The position numbers were made by a program, and so were the translations under genes. A model generated the notes under the pieces. The model worked only from the letters and a program-made list of their open reading frames with translations. It made no database searches and was not told where the DNA came from. A stretch of DNA of 64,000 bases from Casuarius casuarius (taxonomy: Eukaryota; Chordata; Aves; Casuariiformes; Casuariidae), in the NCBI GenBank assembly GCA_003342895.1, contig PTFA01000081.1, positions 1-64,000 of the forward strand, in the 5' to 3' direction. Below, in pieces: positions 12,801 through 26,620 of the stretch (position 1 is its first letter; each line of letters starts with the position of its first letter).

Positions 12801-15800
12801 TAATTCTTTGATATCTAGAGGTTCCTAGCCTATCAGGTTGTCAGTTAAGCTAGGTTTAGAATTCTTAATTAGCATTAAGTGGATATATCCAAAAACTTTT
12901 GATTCAAATGCATTTTTCTATTTGATCATATCTCCAAATTTGTTCTTTCTTGGTTTGTGTTTGCTAGGAATAGAGTATTCTGAAAAGCAGCAAAATAAAA
13001 AATGAAAGATGTGGATTTTCAAAACAGACAAAATTTTCTTACAAGATATCTGAGTAGAGCTGAAATTAAATAAATATTTTTAACACAAGAAAATCACTAT
13101 ACAGTGATTGTTGAGTTGCATTGTTATTTCTTGCAGAAATAAAAGTGACCTTGGTCAACTACAGCTCAACTATTGCTTTTCAGTCTTCAAAAGCAGTGAC
13201 CTACACATATTTAGCAGCATTATTTCTACCAAAACTAGTCTTTCTTTCTTTCTAAAAGGAGGTGCTAGTTTCTCTCTATTCATATAAGAACCTGAAGATA
13301 TAGCAAACCTTTTAAATTAAGAAAATCAACAAAAAATCCCGCTACTTCTGTTATATATTGTATTGTACTTCTGATAGTCCACTCTCCCAGTGAATCCATA
13401 ACAAGGTCATTTTATACTAAAATTTAATCTTAAAATAATTCTTTGTTCTCATATAAGAAGATGCTGGGGCATTAATATAAGTCCTTTGGCACATAAAGCG
13501 TATTAACCACAAGATAAAAGGGTTAATTAAAATTACTTGTTTAAATAAATCCAAGGTTAATTTCAATTTTGAGTTTGAATCTGTATGCATGCACTTTACA
13601 ACACGTTCATTGTGATATACAAAAATATCTTTCTCTATTTCATGCATTAGAAGCATTTATTACATTAGGAAACATTGTGCAAGCTGTTGCCTAACAAAAC
13701 AATTATCACCTTAAGAAGTAATTAATTAATTATTCCTGGTTCCTAATTTTAATAATGGTCTAGCTCTTTAATTTTTAAAATCTGTACTTTTGTTTATTTA
13801 CTCAAAAATAAAAATTTGTATTAATTTGCAAAGTATTAATACTATGCTTTTTAAGTGTTACTGTCAATAGCGAAAAAATCTTTAAATAAAAGATATATTA
13901 ACATATGGCACTAGCTTTAACCAAACAGATAAGGAAAAAATATACTGTTTCCAAAGGCTAATCTTCAAAAACAGGAACTTATAAAGTCTTTATTATCATT
14001 TTCATGTTCTTACCATACTGACATCAAAACATTAACTCTGTAACCTAGAGATAACCTTCCTACCATGCTGCAGGAGATGTGCAAGAAAGTCCTAGGCAGT
14101 AACAGAAGGACTGTTGTCCTTGAACATCTCAGACACGTGAGAAAAATGGCAGACCCACTGCCCACTCTAAGCATGGAAACAGTTTATAACACAGAAATTA
14201 CAATTAAAGTTAAAAAGACTTACAATTCTGAACAGGAGGGCACCTTGCCATAGTTCACTGGGATGGAAGGAGTAGTATAAATAATAATTTATAAATATAA
14301 TATTTTCTGTAATCAGCAAATTTGTTGAAATAAGAGCATAGACAGCTTCACTTCTGAAAACCAATTCAACACATGCTTAGGGATTTGGCCATAGAGAAGA
14401 AATAGTAGAACCGGGGATTACACAGTCATATGGATATCAGTATTTTTCTTTTTTCCCCATTCTCTCTTACTATTTCTGCATTTGCTTTGTGTATCTTACC
14501 ACCAATAAGGCCTGGAACCCAACCTGAAACAGAACCCACAAACAGATCTTAGCCTGTACAAATTCACATGTGGTTCAAGGTAGCAGGCTCCACATGTGTG
14601 TATTTGTTCCTACAACAGGACAATTACACTGGCTAGATAATGAATTGAGTCTCTCCATTCCTTTGCAAAGTATTTGCCTTAATGATAGCCAGATCGTTAG
14701 GACGTTTTTCTGCTATCGCCTGGCAAATAATGCTAATAATGGGCTAGTAACTGGTTATTAATTTTTCTAGACTCTGTTAATGTTAGCCAAGATTATTTTT
14801 ATAGAAGTAAAAAATATTAATTAATAATATTAATATTTATAAGTAAGTTTATTTTAATTGGCTAAATTTTCTTTTTCCTGAAATCTCTCTGCAAGCTTAG
14901 AAACAGTTCACAAAATTGTGCATTTCAGTTATATCATCCACACTAAAATCACTTTAAATTGTATTAATCAGCCTATACTTTAATTTTCTCCACGTTATCT
15001 AATTCATACACTTCAGTATATTTTGCAAAAATATGCTGTCCTGTATTTGCTAGTTCACTATGAAGCCGCATAGAGAATAAAGATTAAATTACAATTAACA
15101 AATTATAGTAATATAACTTTTTGTCTTCATTATTCTTCCTTTTTCATATGAATCAGCAATTCAACATAGGTCTTCCAGTTATTATTATCCCTTAACAAAC
15201 CTTATTACAGTCCTCCCAAAACATGACAACATTGCTTATCTCCTCATTTAGTTTAAATCAGTCAAAAGTGAATAGGTTTTAGAAGATAATGCTTGTTCTC
15301 CCTACGCTTTCTTTACTGAGCTGGTTCATTCTCCATTAGCCTGAGTCAATGGAGATAACCTAACACAATTTCTCCAACAGGATGAAGGTATTCCTGTACT
15401 GCTGAAATAATATCTGTTCTTTTTATCTGCTATATCTGAAATAATATCTATTATTCGTAATAATATCTGTTGAAGCATGGAAGACTAAATTAGCGTGCCT
15501 ACAAAGGGAAGTCCATCTTATCCCTGTGATTCAGAATGACACATACTTAGTTCAATTTTAAAGAGTAATCAGAGGTGTGTGGGCTTAAATCCAATTAGTG
15601 TATTTCAAAGAAGATAATGTCAAAATGCTTCAACTGGCGATTCTACTGTATAACACTGAGCAATTCTCTTAACTTCTGTGAGCCTCGGTTTTCCAAACTA
15701 TAAAATGAAAATGAAGGTGCCTTGAAAAGTGCATGGCAATCTCCTGACATAGGAGATTGCAAGTATAAGGCATTACTATTAACAAGGTAATAGTCTAAAG

Positions 15801-18349
15801 AGAAAATTAAATTATAGGTCTTGGAAAAGTTATATTCACATCCTAAGACGTATCTAGATGTCATAATGATTGTTACGCTACAGACAGATCGGACAGATGC
15901 TTGTAATTGAACTTGATTGTGATCACTCAGAATGTTCTTATTTTCATGCCATCTAATCAGTTATCGTTCTTCTAGGGTCCGTTCTTATTGATCTCTGACT
16001 CAGTGAACACCAGAACATTTTCCCAATTGTCACATGACTATTAATTCACAGAAAGTTTCACAGACTTATGGTCTCCGAACCAAAGCCAACAGGAATGTGG
16101 TTTTGCTGAAATTTTTTCACCGATTTATGACCTGGATCAGGCCCTGAGGATTAGGCACCACAGCTGCTAGCATAGATCCCTGTGCTTGAGAAAAGACTTA
16201 TAGTGCACAATTGAAGTCTTGGGTAAGAAACGTTTCCTGTCCAAAGGACACGCAGCCAGATTAAGAACAAATAACCACAAACATAAGGACAACAGGTCCA
16301 GATTCTGGTTCATTTAAACAACAAAAGTGAAGGAATTTTTAAAGAGAATTTTGGAAAGCTGGGTTTAAGCAAGCCTTTGAAGGAGCAATAGTAAGGATCT
16401 TTGCAGAGGAAGCCATGTGAATATGGGAAACCATGACAGAAATAAAAGGGACAATAATGTTTACTGATGAAAATGCAAATGCAAATATGAGGGAAGGAAA
16501 TAAATGGATCACTAAATCTAAAAGGATAAAGAAGAGCACACAGATGGGAATAATGAAAAACAAAACAGATGCTAATGGAAGGAAGATAACATAGAGTCCT
16601 GGAGATGACGATAACAAGCTCTAATTTTATATAGTATTCAATGTACAGATTCAAGAAGTGGAGTTCTATATTCTCTCAACACAGAAAAGGAGATACTTCA
16701 GCAATAACATTTAGAAAAATGTATAGAGGAAAGACAAATAAGAAACCAAATAAGGTTGTGATATTCAAGTAAAAGAATGACAAGGGTTTGGATAAGCGAG
16801 AATGAATGAATTCTAAAGCTACCGAAAAAGGAGAAGCATAGAAATACATATAGTAATAATCAAGAGTTGAGTTTTCAACTTGCTATCATCTTTATTTTTC
16901 AGATGAAAGCACAAACTAATTAGAACAATACTGTTCTATTCCTCATCTTAACCTCACTGCTTAGTAAGGAGGGTGTCTACAGTGCATTTTAGACAAATGA
17001 GTGCATCATATTTCACCTTATCCAACACAGACACAGATCAGCTAGCTCAGGTCTACTGGCAGCAATGAACCTGTAACAGTGTGAAGCTCAGCATAAGCTA
17101 ACCACCTGAGTATTTATCCAGAGTCTGAAGACATCTGGGGCTATGCTACCATTGCTACGCAATCTAATTTGAGCACGTCTACACAAGTGGCAGTCAACTC
17201 AGTGCAGGCACATGTGGGATTACATGATTTTTAGAGCATGGGAAATGCTTCATCATACAGTGGGAACAGTAAGAGGAAAGGTATATGTAAAGCATTATAG
17301 AAAGAAAACTGAATATAATTAAGTATAAAACTGCAAATGAGAAAAAAGACAAAAAAGGGAAACAAATGTCCACAATATTATTAGTCAATCATTTCAAAAC
17401 ACACTGTGAACACAAATTCTTAAGCTGACCACCAAAATGCTGAAAGAAAAAAAAAAATCTAGATGTATAACTCTGTGGCTCTGCATATTTTTCAAATGTA
17501 TTCATGGAAAAGGCTTAAATGCTTTTTCACATCAGAAATTTGACATTCATTTACAATCTTAGAAAAGGCTACTAAAAATGAATTATTCATAATACACTAG
17601 AGTAACAACAATAAACATTCAGAAATATTTTTTTTAAAACAGAGTAAATCATACTTCTTACAAACAAGAAGTTAACTTGCAGAGAGAAACAGGGGTGTGA
17701 TTCTACCAGAAACTCTTAGAATGTAATAATATCCACTTAATATATTATGGTAATTTACCTTCACATTATGCTATTGTAGTAGATTCTGGAATTCCAGTAG
17801 CTTTCTAAAGAACACATAGTGGCAATATATGGTCTATTCCCAGTTTGTTTTTAGAAATACAAACACTAAATCAAAACTAGCCTGCTAAAGGCTGAACCTA
17901 GAAGGCAATTTGGTTACTAAGCAGAACCAATAAATGCAAAACAAAGCTATACGTGTAACCAAGATAATGTATGTTCCCAAGATAATAAGTGGTATCCAAA
18001 TTACTTTTAAGCTGAGCAGGAAAGGTGTTTCTACAATATTTTCTCCTAAAAATCAGATAATATCACTCTGAGAATAAAAATATTGATAGCGTATGCAAAA
18101 ACATATCTTCCAAAGTGTGTTTTTCAGCCAGGATTCCTTCAAAAGTACAGGCCATTATGTATTTCAGCGTGTCTTTTCTCTCCCTGCCCTGCAGTACAGT
18201 GGCAGCACAAGCAAGCAAAGATCTTAATTTGGCTTGTTAACTTTGGAACAGTAGGTAGTTGAGAATTTTTAAACAATTTAGAGAAAAAATGGGAAGTGAA
18301 GTGTATTTTAATTTCAGGAAGAAAAATGGTAACTTTCTAAGGAACTTCT

Positions 18350-18510
18350 AACAGACCTCTGGAGATTGTCTAGTCCAAGCCCTCAGCTCAGAGCAGGGTC
18401 AACTAGAGCAAGTTGCTCAGTACTGTGTCCAGTCAGGTTTTGAATATCTCCAAGGATGGAAACTCCACCACCCCTCTGGGCAGCTTGTTCCAGTGCTTTT
18501 GTCTCATAAA
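18350..18510 (-). mobile_element. CR1 LINE 3' fragment, antisense
   Basis: The plus strand reads CCTCTGGAGATTGTCTAGTC, then a segment on the theme of TCCAAGGATGGAAACTCCAC and GGGCAGCTTGTTCCAGTGC. This is the reverse complement of the 3' end of CR1, the dominant bird retrotransposon. The copy is short, lacks ORF2, and its right edge blends into unrelated sequence at about 18,510. Confidence 0.88.
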
Positions 18511-19859
18511 AAAGATGTACAGGATCAAGCAAAGATATTAATTTATCTGGAGCTGAGAAGCAAACAGAAGAGCTATTGTTCTCCCTATTAGTACTGTCCA
18601 AGCCAGGCACTGACCAAACCAGTAGCACCACATGTTGCATGTCACACATTAACTGAAATGGCAGCACATACTGCTGTGGCAACCCAGCCAACATCCCTTT
18701 GAGTGCAGGACCTGACGCAGATGTTTCAGCTCATCCTGCATTTTCACTGCTTTAGCCTCTTCCCTCCTGTTCCCTTATTCCCTATAACATCACTAGCTGA
18801 TCAAATCTTAGTAGACATAATACAAGAGACAAAATCTTCTAAATTTCATTCATTGTTTGATTCATCTGAAATTGATGCCAAGTACACTAAACATTTCTCA
18901 GCCATTCTGCACTTATTTCACACTGCTGAAATTTACTACAAAAGGTGCTCTGCAGCCAAGAACTCTGTCTTTTGTGCTGCTGTCTTCTACAAAATAAGGA
19001 TAATAATACAGGTTATTATAAGCATAGTTGAACTAACTCAACAAAATACCACTGTTTAGTCTAGCAGAAAATTTCAGTCTTCTCCTAGGTGAAAATAAAG
19101 CCTTTCCAATACCTCTTAGTTCCAAAATATTTACTATTCTGATGACAAATCACACTTTATTTTGAGCATGGCCATTCCTTCTGAGCTACATAGCACCATC
19201 TGAACAAGCGGAGTGAAGAATATAATCTCCTCTAGTTTTGGATAACTCTAATTCAAAGCAGACAGAGTTTAAGAATATAAACAAGATAGGGAAGCCAGAG
19301 AACTATTGTGGAGCAAGAGCAAGGAGAGGCATCCCTAACAAAATGAATGATGCTAAAATTTTTCCATTGTCACTGCTAGAGTGGATTTGAGTAACCAGTA
19401 AGATGAAATTCTGGAAGGGTGGCTGGCAGCTCATCTCAAGGCTCACAGGCAGACAGAAACCTAAGGTAAAGTTAGGTCTGTGATGCTACCGATTGCATCA
19501 GAAGAGACTTACCTGGACCAACCAATCATTGAAAACTAACATGATTTTAAGAAGTAAGTATTCAAAGCAATTATTTCCTTAGTCAGTAACTGCAGAATAG
19601 GTCATTTGTTTCTCTACAGGGAAATTATAAATTTATTCAAGTCCAAAGATTTTATATGACAAGAATTTTGGATCTTCTCATGAGTGATTTCCAACAATAT
19701 TATAAAAATTTTTAGGTAAACCACAAACTCAGCTAGACTGCCTTCTTCCTACTTTCAACTGTCACAGGTGTCTATTGTGCCGCTATATATACCCACCTTT
19801 GTACATTCATGAGTGATTAACTGGTGTCATGTCCATGTTCATATTAACATGTGCAGTTT

Positions 19860-19979
19860 GAAATAAACACAGCTGCATTTATGTCAATGATTTTATATTC
19901 AAATATATCTGATTATGCTGAAATAAACACAGCTGCATTTATTTCAGTGATTGTACATTCAGATAAGGATATTTGTTCA
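19860..19979. repeat. 60-bp direct tandem duplication
   Basis: Two adjacent units of exactly 60 bases begin with GAAATAAACACAGCTGCATT at 19,860 and 19,920. The first 22 or so bases are identical, and the remainder differs by scattered substitutions, more so near the 3' end. Divergence shows the duplication is not new. No coding potential. Confidence 0.9.
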
Positions 19980-22900
19980 ATGTAATGTAATGCTCCTTCA
20001 TATTGGCAGTGACATTGCTATTCTTTCTTATATTTCCGTCTATCCTTTTTTGAGATGGAAAAATTTGAGCAGAGCCAGAAAAATGGGAACTGGAAAATTT
20101 ATCGTAGGACCTGGCATACATGAAAATCATTCTGGTTATTCTCAAAAATGACAATCTTTGTTGTTGTTGCTATATTAATTCATTGTCTATCAAAGAGCAA
20201 ACTTAGATAAAATCGCACCAAAAGCTGAAAGTTTGATGCAGTTATAAGTAAATATGAAGAATGTTTAGTGCTAAATCTTAAGAATGAATCTGCATGGGGT
20301 GTGCTTCTGGACAACTGCTGCTAATGTCAGCAGAGCATCTTCGACCACTAGCTTCACAAGAAAACCCCTCTGAATGGAAATACTAGCTGTAAGATTTTCC
20401 ATCCTATTATCTGACCAAATTATAGTTTTGCATGAGGTTAATTTTGACTTGAAAGCATAACCTGTAACCTATTTTTAGAAAACAGTAGAATAAAAACTAT
20501 TATCATATCAACTAAAAATGATTAATCATTTAACCAAAGGATAACATAAAACAAATTTATCAGATGAAATCAAGGTCTAGCCCAGTAACTGTGCCAAAAA
20601 TGGATCCCTAGAGAAGAGCACAGGAACAAAGAAAGCATGTAGAGATACCTCCCCAGAAAAATGCCCCAATTTACAACGTACAGTTTATGAACACTCTGAG
20701 CCAGAGATGGCATCTGTATCTAGTAGCTCTCAACTGATTTTTCTTCTCTGAGTTTGTCAGTTTTTTTCATTTGAAAGCATGACACATGTAAACTTTTAGC
20801 ATCCACAGCATCCTGCAGGATGCTCTACAACTTAATTAAATGATATGAGAGGAACTATTCCCTTTTGTTTGCTTTCAACATGTCAACTGCTAGTTTCATT
20901 TGATGGGCCTTAGTTTTTGCATAGGAAGAGACAGTGAACAACTGTTCCCTATTCCTTGGCATTTTGAATGTGAATCATGGTTTTATAGACCTCTAATATA
21001 TTATCCCTCAGCTGTCTCTTTCCCAGGATGAGGAGTCCTACTCTGTTTGGTTGTTCCTCATACGAGGCTGTTAAAACTCTGCTGTGAACTTACAATTATC
21101 CAGACTAAAAAGCTTCTGCTTCTATCTCCAGTTGCTTACTCCTGTCCCTCTTCAGGTCAGTCAAATGGCAAATCAACTATTTGTGTATTTGTACACAAGC
21201 TGAGGGGATGCAAACATCTTGCAAGAGGCAGGAGTGAAAGGCGAGGTTTTGAAGAGGAAGGCAACATGATAATCGGAAGGTAAACTGACCGTGAAAATCA
21301 TAATCAGCAGACCAACTACAATTAACACCCTAATTCTGAACTGATGCTATTATACTAATTCTTCTCACATTGTCATTAGCTCCGTAAGTCATTAATATCC
21401 ATTTCCCACAAGTTAAGACTTGACTAATGCTGTATTTGTTAGCTGATATCACATCAACACTAAAGCACTCCTCCATTTGTAAAAATGTCTACCATACTGT
21501 ATTCTGTTTAGATATTTAAAAGGTTAATATTTAGTTCCATTTGCAATGCTGACCTAGCAAGAAAGAAATTAATTTGGCATTACAGCAGTAACATCAATTT
21601 CCCATGTAACTTTAGTAATGCATTTACTGGAAAGAGATTAATATCAATTCCATAAATCATTCACATGCTTTTTCCGGAGTTTGAGACATCTGAGTAATGT
21701 CATATATGTTAACTGATATCACTTTGTGCATGCTACATCCATTAATCTATGCCTGGGGTCATCATTAAAAAACAAAAAAAAATTTAAAAATCAATCTTTT
21801 CTTCTTAATTTTCTTGTGATTTCTAACCTGCAGTCATCCAAAGTTATAGGTACTTTTTCACAGAATAACACTGATCTGAACTGGGAACAGACATTTTCAG
21901 AAAAGCAAAACATTTGTTAAATTATACCTACTGGTAGCAATAACCACTTAACATCTTTATACGAAAAACGGCATAAATTATTTCGAACAATAAGAAAATA
22001 ACTAAAATAAAATGTTTCATTAATCAGACACACCTTGATGCCACAAAAGTAGGGTGAAAACAGACATCATTACAGAAATAATACAAGAACTTTCATTTCT
22101 TTTGTTCCTACACTGTAGATGAGTATTCTTATTGAAGTAAAAGCCAAAACAGTCTACTTGACTTAGTGATTCTAGCTAAAAATGACCTATTATAAGAAAT
22201 CTGGAATAAAAATTACATTTGACTTCAAACGGCAATTTAGTATACTACTAAAAAGTGTTTAAATACAATTGACAGAAAACAACACTGTTTTTTTGCTATT
22301 TCTATTACTCTGCCATTACTATCTCTGCTTGTATTGTTTTATTCCCATTCTAGGATATTATAGTAGTACTATTGAAAAAGGGTATTTCTATTCGCCTAAA
22401 TGGAAACAGTCAGAATCAGATTGTTTAACAATTTTGGAAGCATATTACAATAGTATATCAGTTAAACAGCCAAAATACAACCATTTTCTAGGGTGAGTTT
22501 CAGTATTTCTTTGAGCATACTGATAACAGCATTGCATTCTGTATTATCTTAATTTACATTTTTAAATTTTGCATCATTGAGTGTTCTGCAATTCAAAATT
22601 TACAGTAATTTTGTAATCACAAGTAAGATTAATCTTACCTAATTTTAGTTGTCTAAAGTTAGAATCTAGTCTTAGCAACCAGGACTTGGGCAACCCCAAA
22701 GGGCAATCCATCCTATATTATCTTTGCTTTTGTTCAAAAGATATCTTTCATGGTAAAGCTCAATGGCCTATTTCACGCCTGTAAGTGGTTACAATGAGAT
22801 CAGTGGAATTACAATCACTTACTGCAAGTCTGAGTGTTGTGCAAAGTGTTCCATAAGTGCATTATCCTATTTTTGAAATACAGAAAGATATTTCAAAGTT

Positions 22901-23554
22901 TAACAAAAATGATATGAGGGTACTTATCAGTCACATGAGATCTCTTAATACATTGTAGATCATAACTTAGTCCAACTGATTAATATCATTTGCACTCCAT
23001 CGGCACTGGATTTTTTATCAGGTTTCTAATATGAAATTTGATAAACCTGCTGTAGGAAGAAAGTCACTAACATTTGTCAGTCACTTTCACTTTATGGTGG
23101 TGGTACATCAGTCAACATAATAATATCAGGTTTACAGTAATTGAGGTTGAATCTAAAATTTTACAAAACTTTAATTACAACCTCTTCAACATAAACCACA
23201 ATACACAAATTACCCAATCATAACATTTTTTTCATAAAAAATAAGAATTCATCCAAAGGATAGAAGATTTAATGACTCTTGGCAGAGTTCCACTTTTTGG
23301 TTGAAATGAGAATAAAAGCAGACGGCAGCTTCATTTTTAATTTCAAGAAACACAGTATTTTTTAACATTTAAACAGCATTATATTTGACTAACAAGCCAA
23401 AATATATATTTTCAAAACCTTATAAAAAGCCCCTGTATTTAACATTATGAATGCTGAGATTTATGAACCTCTGTGAGTGAACCCTATTCCTTCAAACCTC
23501 AGAAAACATAACAAAACAAGCAATTTGAGCCACGAGCAGCAGAAACAATGAAGC

Positions 23555-24830
23555 TTGGGTTTTGAGGATTTTGTTTTCTGTTCCTCATTCTATCACCATA
23601 ATGATTATCATAACTCAACACATCACAGTCCTCTGCCTAACTCCACCTTGCTCCCGTGTTCCCTGTGGCACCCTATCAGGCAAGACAGAAGGTGGTGTGG
23701 TTCATCCAGAAGTACATACAGAGCAGACAGACCAGTCAATGCACCCATGGGGACTGGCAAATCAGATGCTACAAACAAAAGTAACAATATTTGAATTCCC
23801 CCTGCTTTTTCTCTGGTGAAGCCACAGCTGGCAGTGTCAGCAGAAGTTCTTGATATGCTGGTTCTCTACAACAAGAGCCAGGAGAAGGCAAATGCTGTTG
23901 CTATTTTTGAGTCCATGTCAACTGAGAGGCTAAGGCAAGCTGTGGCTACACACCTGCAAACATGGTCCTTGCACAATGAGAAAAAAGGTCTGGATGCCTC
24001 TTGCAAGTGTAAGCGTATTGTTAGCTGGAAGGAACTTACGGTTCTGTCAGAGCATGATGAGCACCTCTGTGAAGAACATGGCTGTTGAGTGCATGGCACC
24101 TCTTATGGACTTTTTGAAGGCATACTCCTGTAGCAGTTGTAGAGGGATAGCCTGAATGCATGACAGTGTGAGCCATGCCTTGTCCCCAGCTAGAACAGGT
24201 GTTGGCAGACTCTAGAAAAGTCTAAGACAAGATATTTCAAAGAGCAAGTCATCCATGTTGTCTGATGGGACCTTGTAGAGCACTCTGAGAATCCAGCATG
24301 CTCAAGGTTTCTACTGACACATACCAGAGGTGTATGCAAGGAACCTGAAGTCAAACTGTTTGAACTCTCAGAGAATCTAGTCAATCACCGGCAGCAACTC
24401 TGTCACAGGACAGCATAAACTCAAATCTGTAGACCCCAATCTTTCCATGAAAACAAAGAAAAATATCCATGACCAATAGCTTCTCATGGTTTGTAGTGAG
24501 TTGCAGAGCAATAGGGTCACTGCTGTTGTGTTTCTAATCCCTCAGAACTTATTGCTCCCTGGTCTGTTCAGCAATACTGTTGGGTTTGGAAAGAAAGTAG
24601 TGATATCACAGTCAGCTATAGCTCCTTCTTCTTCTCTGTGTCCTGACATAAAGGACATTGTTACAGCTTGCATATCCTGTAGGCAAATCCTTAGGTGCCA
24701 TGCTTTGGGGTTATTGCCAAAATTCATCCTCCCTTTGTGGAGCCCAGAGATTGGAATGGCACTCTGCACAAGGGGTTGGACCAGCAGCAACACCATAAAC
24801 ACATTGTTCTCTTTTTAAGGATTGGAATAT
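23555..24830 (+). pseudogene. Coding-like patch of unknown origin
   Basis: This 1.3 kb is GC-richer than its surroundings and has overlapping moderately long plus-strand frames. The best, 23,816-24,088, encodes 90 residues including ANAVAIFESMSTERLRQAVA, charged and helical in character, ending KELTVLSEHDEHLCEEHGC. A second, 24,486-24,818, contains the spaced cysteines CPDIKDIVTACISCRQ. Stops separate them. It could be a decayed transposable element or endogenous retroviral remnant, or a processed pseudogene; I do not recognise the family. There is no clear poly(A) tail or target-site duplication. Confidence 0.3.
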
Positions 24831-26189
24831 CTGCTTTACCTTTTCTTCTTCCACCTTGCAAAACAGGCATAAAGATTTCAATGAAAATTAATAAATCAAA
24901 TAATTATTTCCTCATGCAGAAGGTAAGCTTCTTCAGTTATATAAACTCACAGAAAAAAGTGCTTTTCAATGAGAATCATCTAAAAAAACTGCTGGTGCAG
25001 GAAAAAATGGTTAAGCAAATAAAAACAAACCTTAGACACAACATAGAAGAGGCTGCTGATTAAATTGAGGCCATCAGAAATAACATGTACTAAGCCAACA
25101 AAAGAAAGCAGGGGTAACTGGCTAGACTGAACTTTAAAGTCATTTAGACCTACACAAAATAAAATGCCTGAAATACCAATTCGCCTTGAGTATGTAAAGA
25201 CTCCAGATTCCCTAAAGAACATTTATACATCAAAGTCTGAGCCTGACACAATCAGGAAGGGCTTGTTTGTACAGCAGGAGTAAATACATCCATTTCCCAG
25301 GAGCACTATCTTTTGCAAAACTCCCAGTATCACCAGACCAGATAGAATGAGAGATTAATATTTGTAGAGTACTGCATTGCTGCTAAACTGACTCTGCATT
25401 GATAATTTAATGCATTAATGAATAATAGGAAAAAGGAATTATAACTGACTCAAATTTATATATTTCAAATGTGACATTTATTTCCTTCTAACTGATTCTA
25501 TGCATAGATAACAGTGCTTCCATTTTCCCCTGAAACTAATCTCATGGTTTCCTACGAAAACTAACATTATCCAAAATCATGTTGTGGCATGCAAGAAATC
25601 TGAATTTTCATCAGTTTCTTTTATGCTAATGGTAAGCAAACGTAAAAAGTTTCTATTGGTCTTACATATTCTTAAATATTAGTAGAGATAACAAGGAAAG
25701 TCCCAGTTGTTAGAACATTAGCTTGGACTGTGGGAGACATGAATTTCCTGAGATACTTGCAAGCTAATTATACTTTTTTTCCTTTGCTCTTTCATCTGTT
25801 ATATAGATGCATGTATGGAGATATAGAGAGATAAACAGATATATAGAACACTTTCGTGGGATAAAGGGTTCAACGATGATTCTTAACTTTCAATAATTTT
25901 ACAGCAAAGATTCACCAGTATTAAATTCGTTATGGGAAAGTTAAGTGCAAGTTACAAACGAGTTAGATAGCAGTTCTTCTAAAAAGGATCTGCAGAGTAC
26001 AAGGGATCATAAATTGAACGGAATGCCATGCCATTGTGGAAACATCGTGATGACAGTGTCACACAGTAGAAGTAAATAGATCGCAAGGCATGTTACGTAA
26101 TAAACTCTACAAAGTATTGTCACTAGGACATCTGAGTACCATGTTCACCTAGGATCACTGTACGTCAAGCAAGGCATGCAGTAGTTCGG

Positions 26190-26620
26190 GAGAGGCCCCA
26201 AGAAAGCAAAAAGAATGAACGGAAGTTTCGAAAATATGACCAGTGAGGAACTATTGAAAAAAATAGCAGTTCTTTAACCTAAGGAGGGAAAGGCCAAGGG
26301 AAGATACAATAACAGTTTTCCATTAAGTAAAAGAAGAAAGGAATAGTCTGCTTTCTGTGCCAGAGGACTGAAAAAGTAGTAAGGCTTTTTTGGCAAGAAA
26401 ATTTCTACACACAAGGGAAAAGTTTCTTATAGTAAGCAGAGTGAAACATTAGAATAGACTGCTGTTTCCTCATTGAAATCTTCCTCACTGAAAATCCCTA
26501 AGAGGAGGATAGTTAAATATCTCTCAGGAATGACAAAGGTATAGTCTACTTTGCTTTTCAACAGATGAGTGGACTAAAAAGACATCTCAATGTCCATTTC
26601 AGCTCTACTTTTCAATAATT
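26190..26620 (+). mobile_element. Old, diverged CR1 3' fragment
   Basis: The plus strand can be followed through a series of CR1-like landmarks: AACCTAAGGAGGGAAAGGCC near 26,276, a segment with AAGATACAATAACAGTTTTC, then GTGAAACATTAGAATAGACT near 26,441, CTCAGGAATGACAAAGGTAT near 26,523 and a degraded terminal CCATTTCAGCTCTAC near 26,595. The order and spacing are those of a CR1 3' region, with many substitutions, so this insertion is much older than the one at the right end. Borders are approximate. Confidence 0.7.

Noticed and set aside
16310..16654. Minus-strand 114-residue frame, hydrophobic
   Set aside because: Phe/Ile/Ser-rich translation of AT-rich DNA resembling membrane segments only by composition; an overlapping second minus-strand frame is also open.
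18703..19059. Plus-strand 118-residue frame
   Set aside because: Contains some cysteine and aromatic residues but no family pattern, no splice context, and lies in intron 2 beside a CR1 fragment. Consistent with chance.
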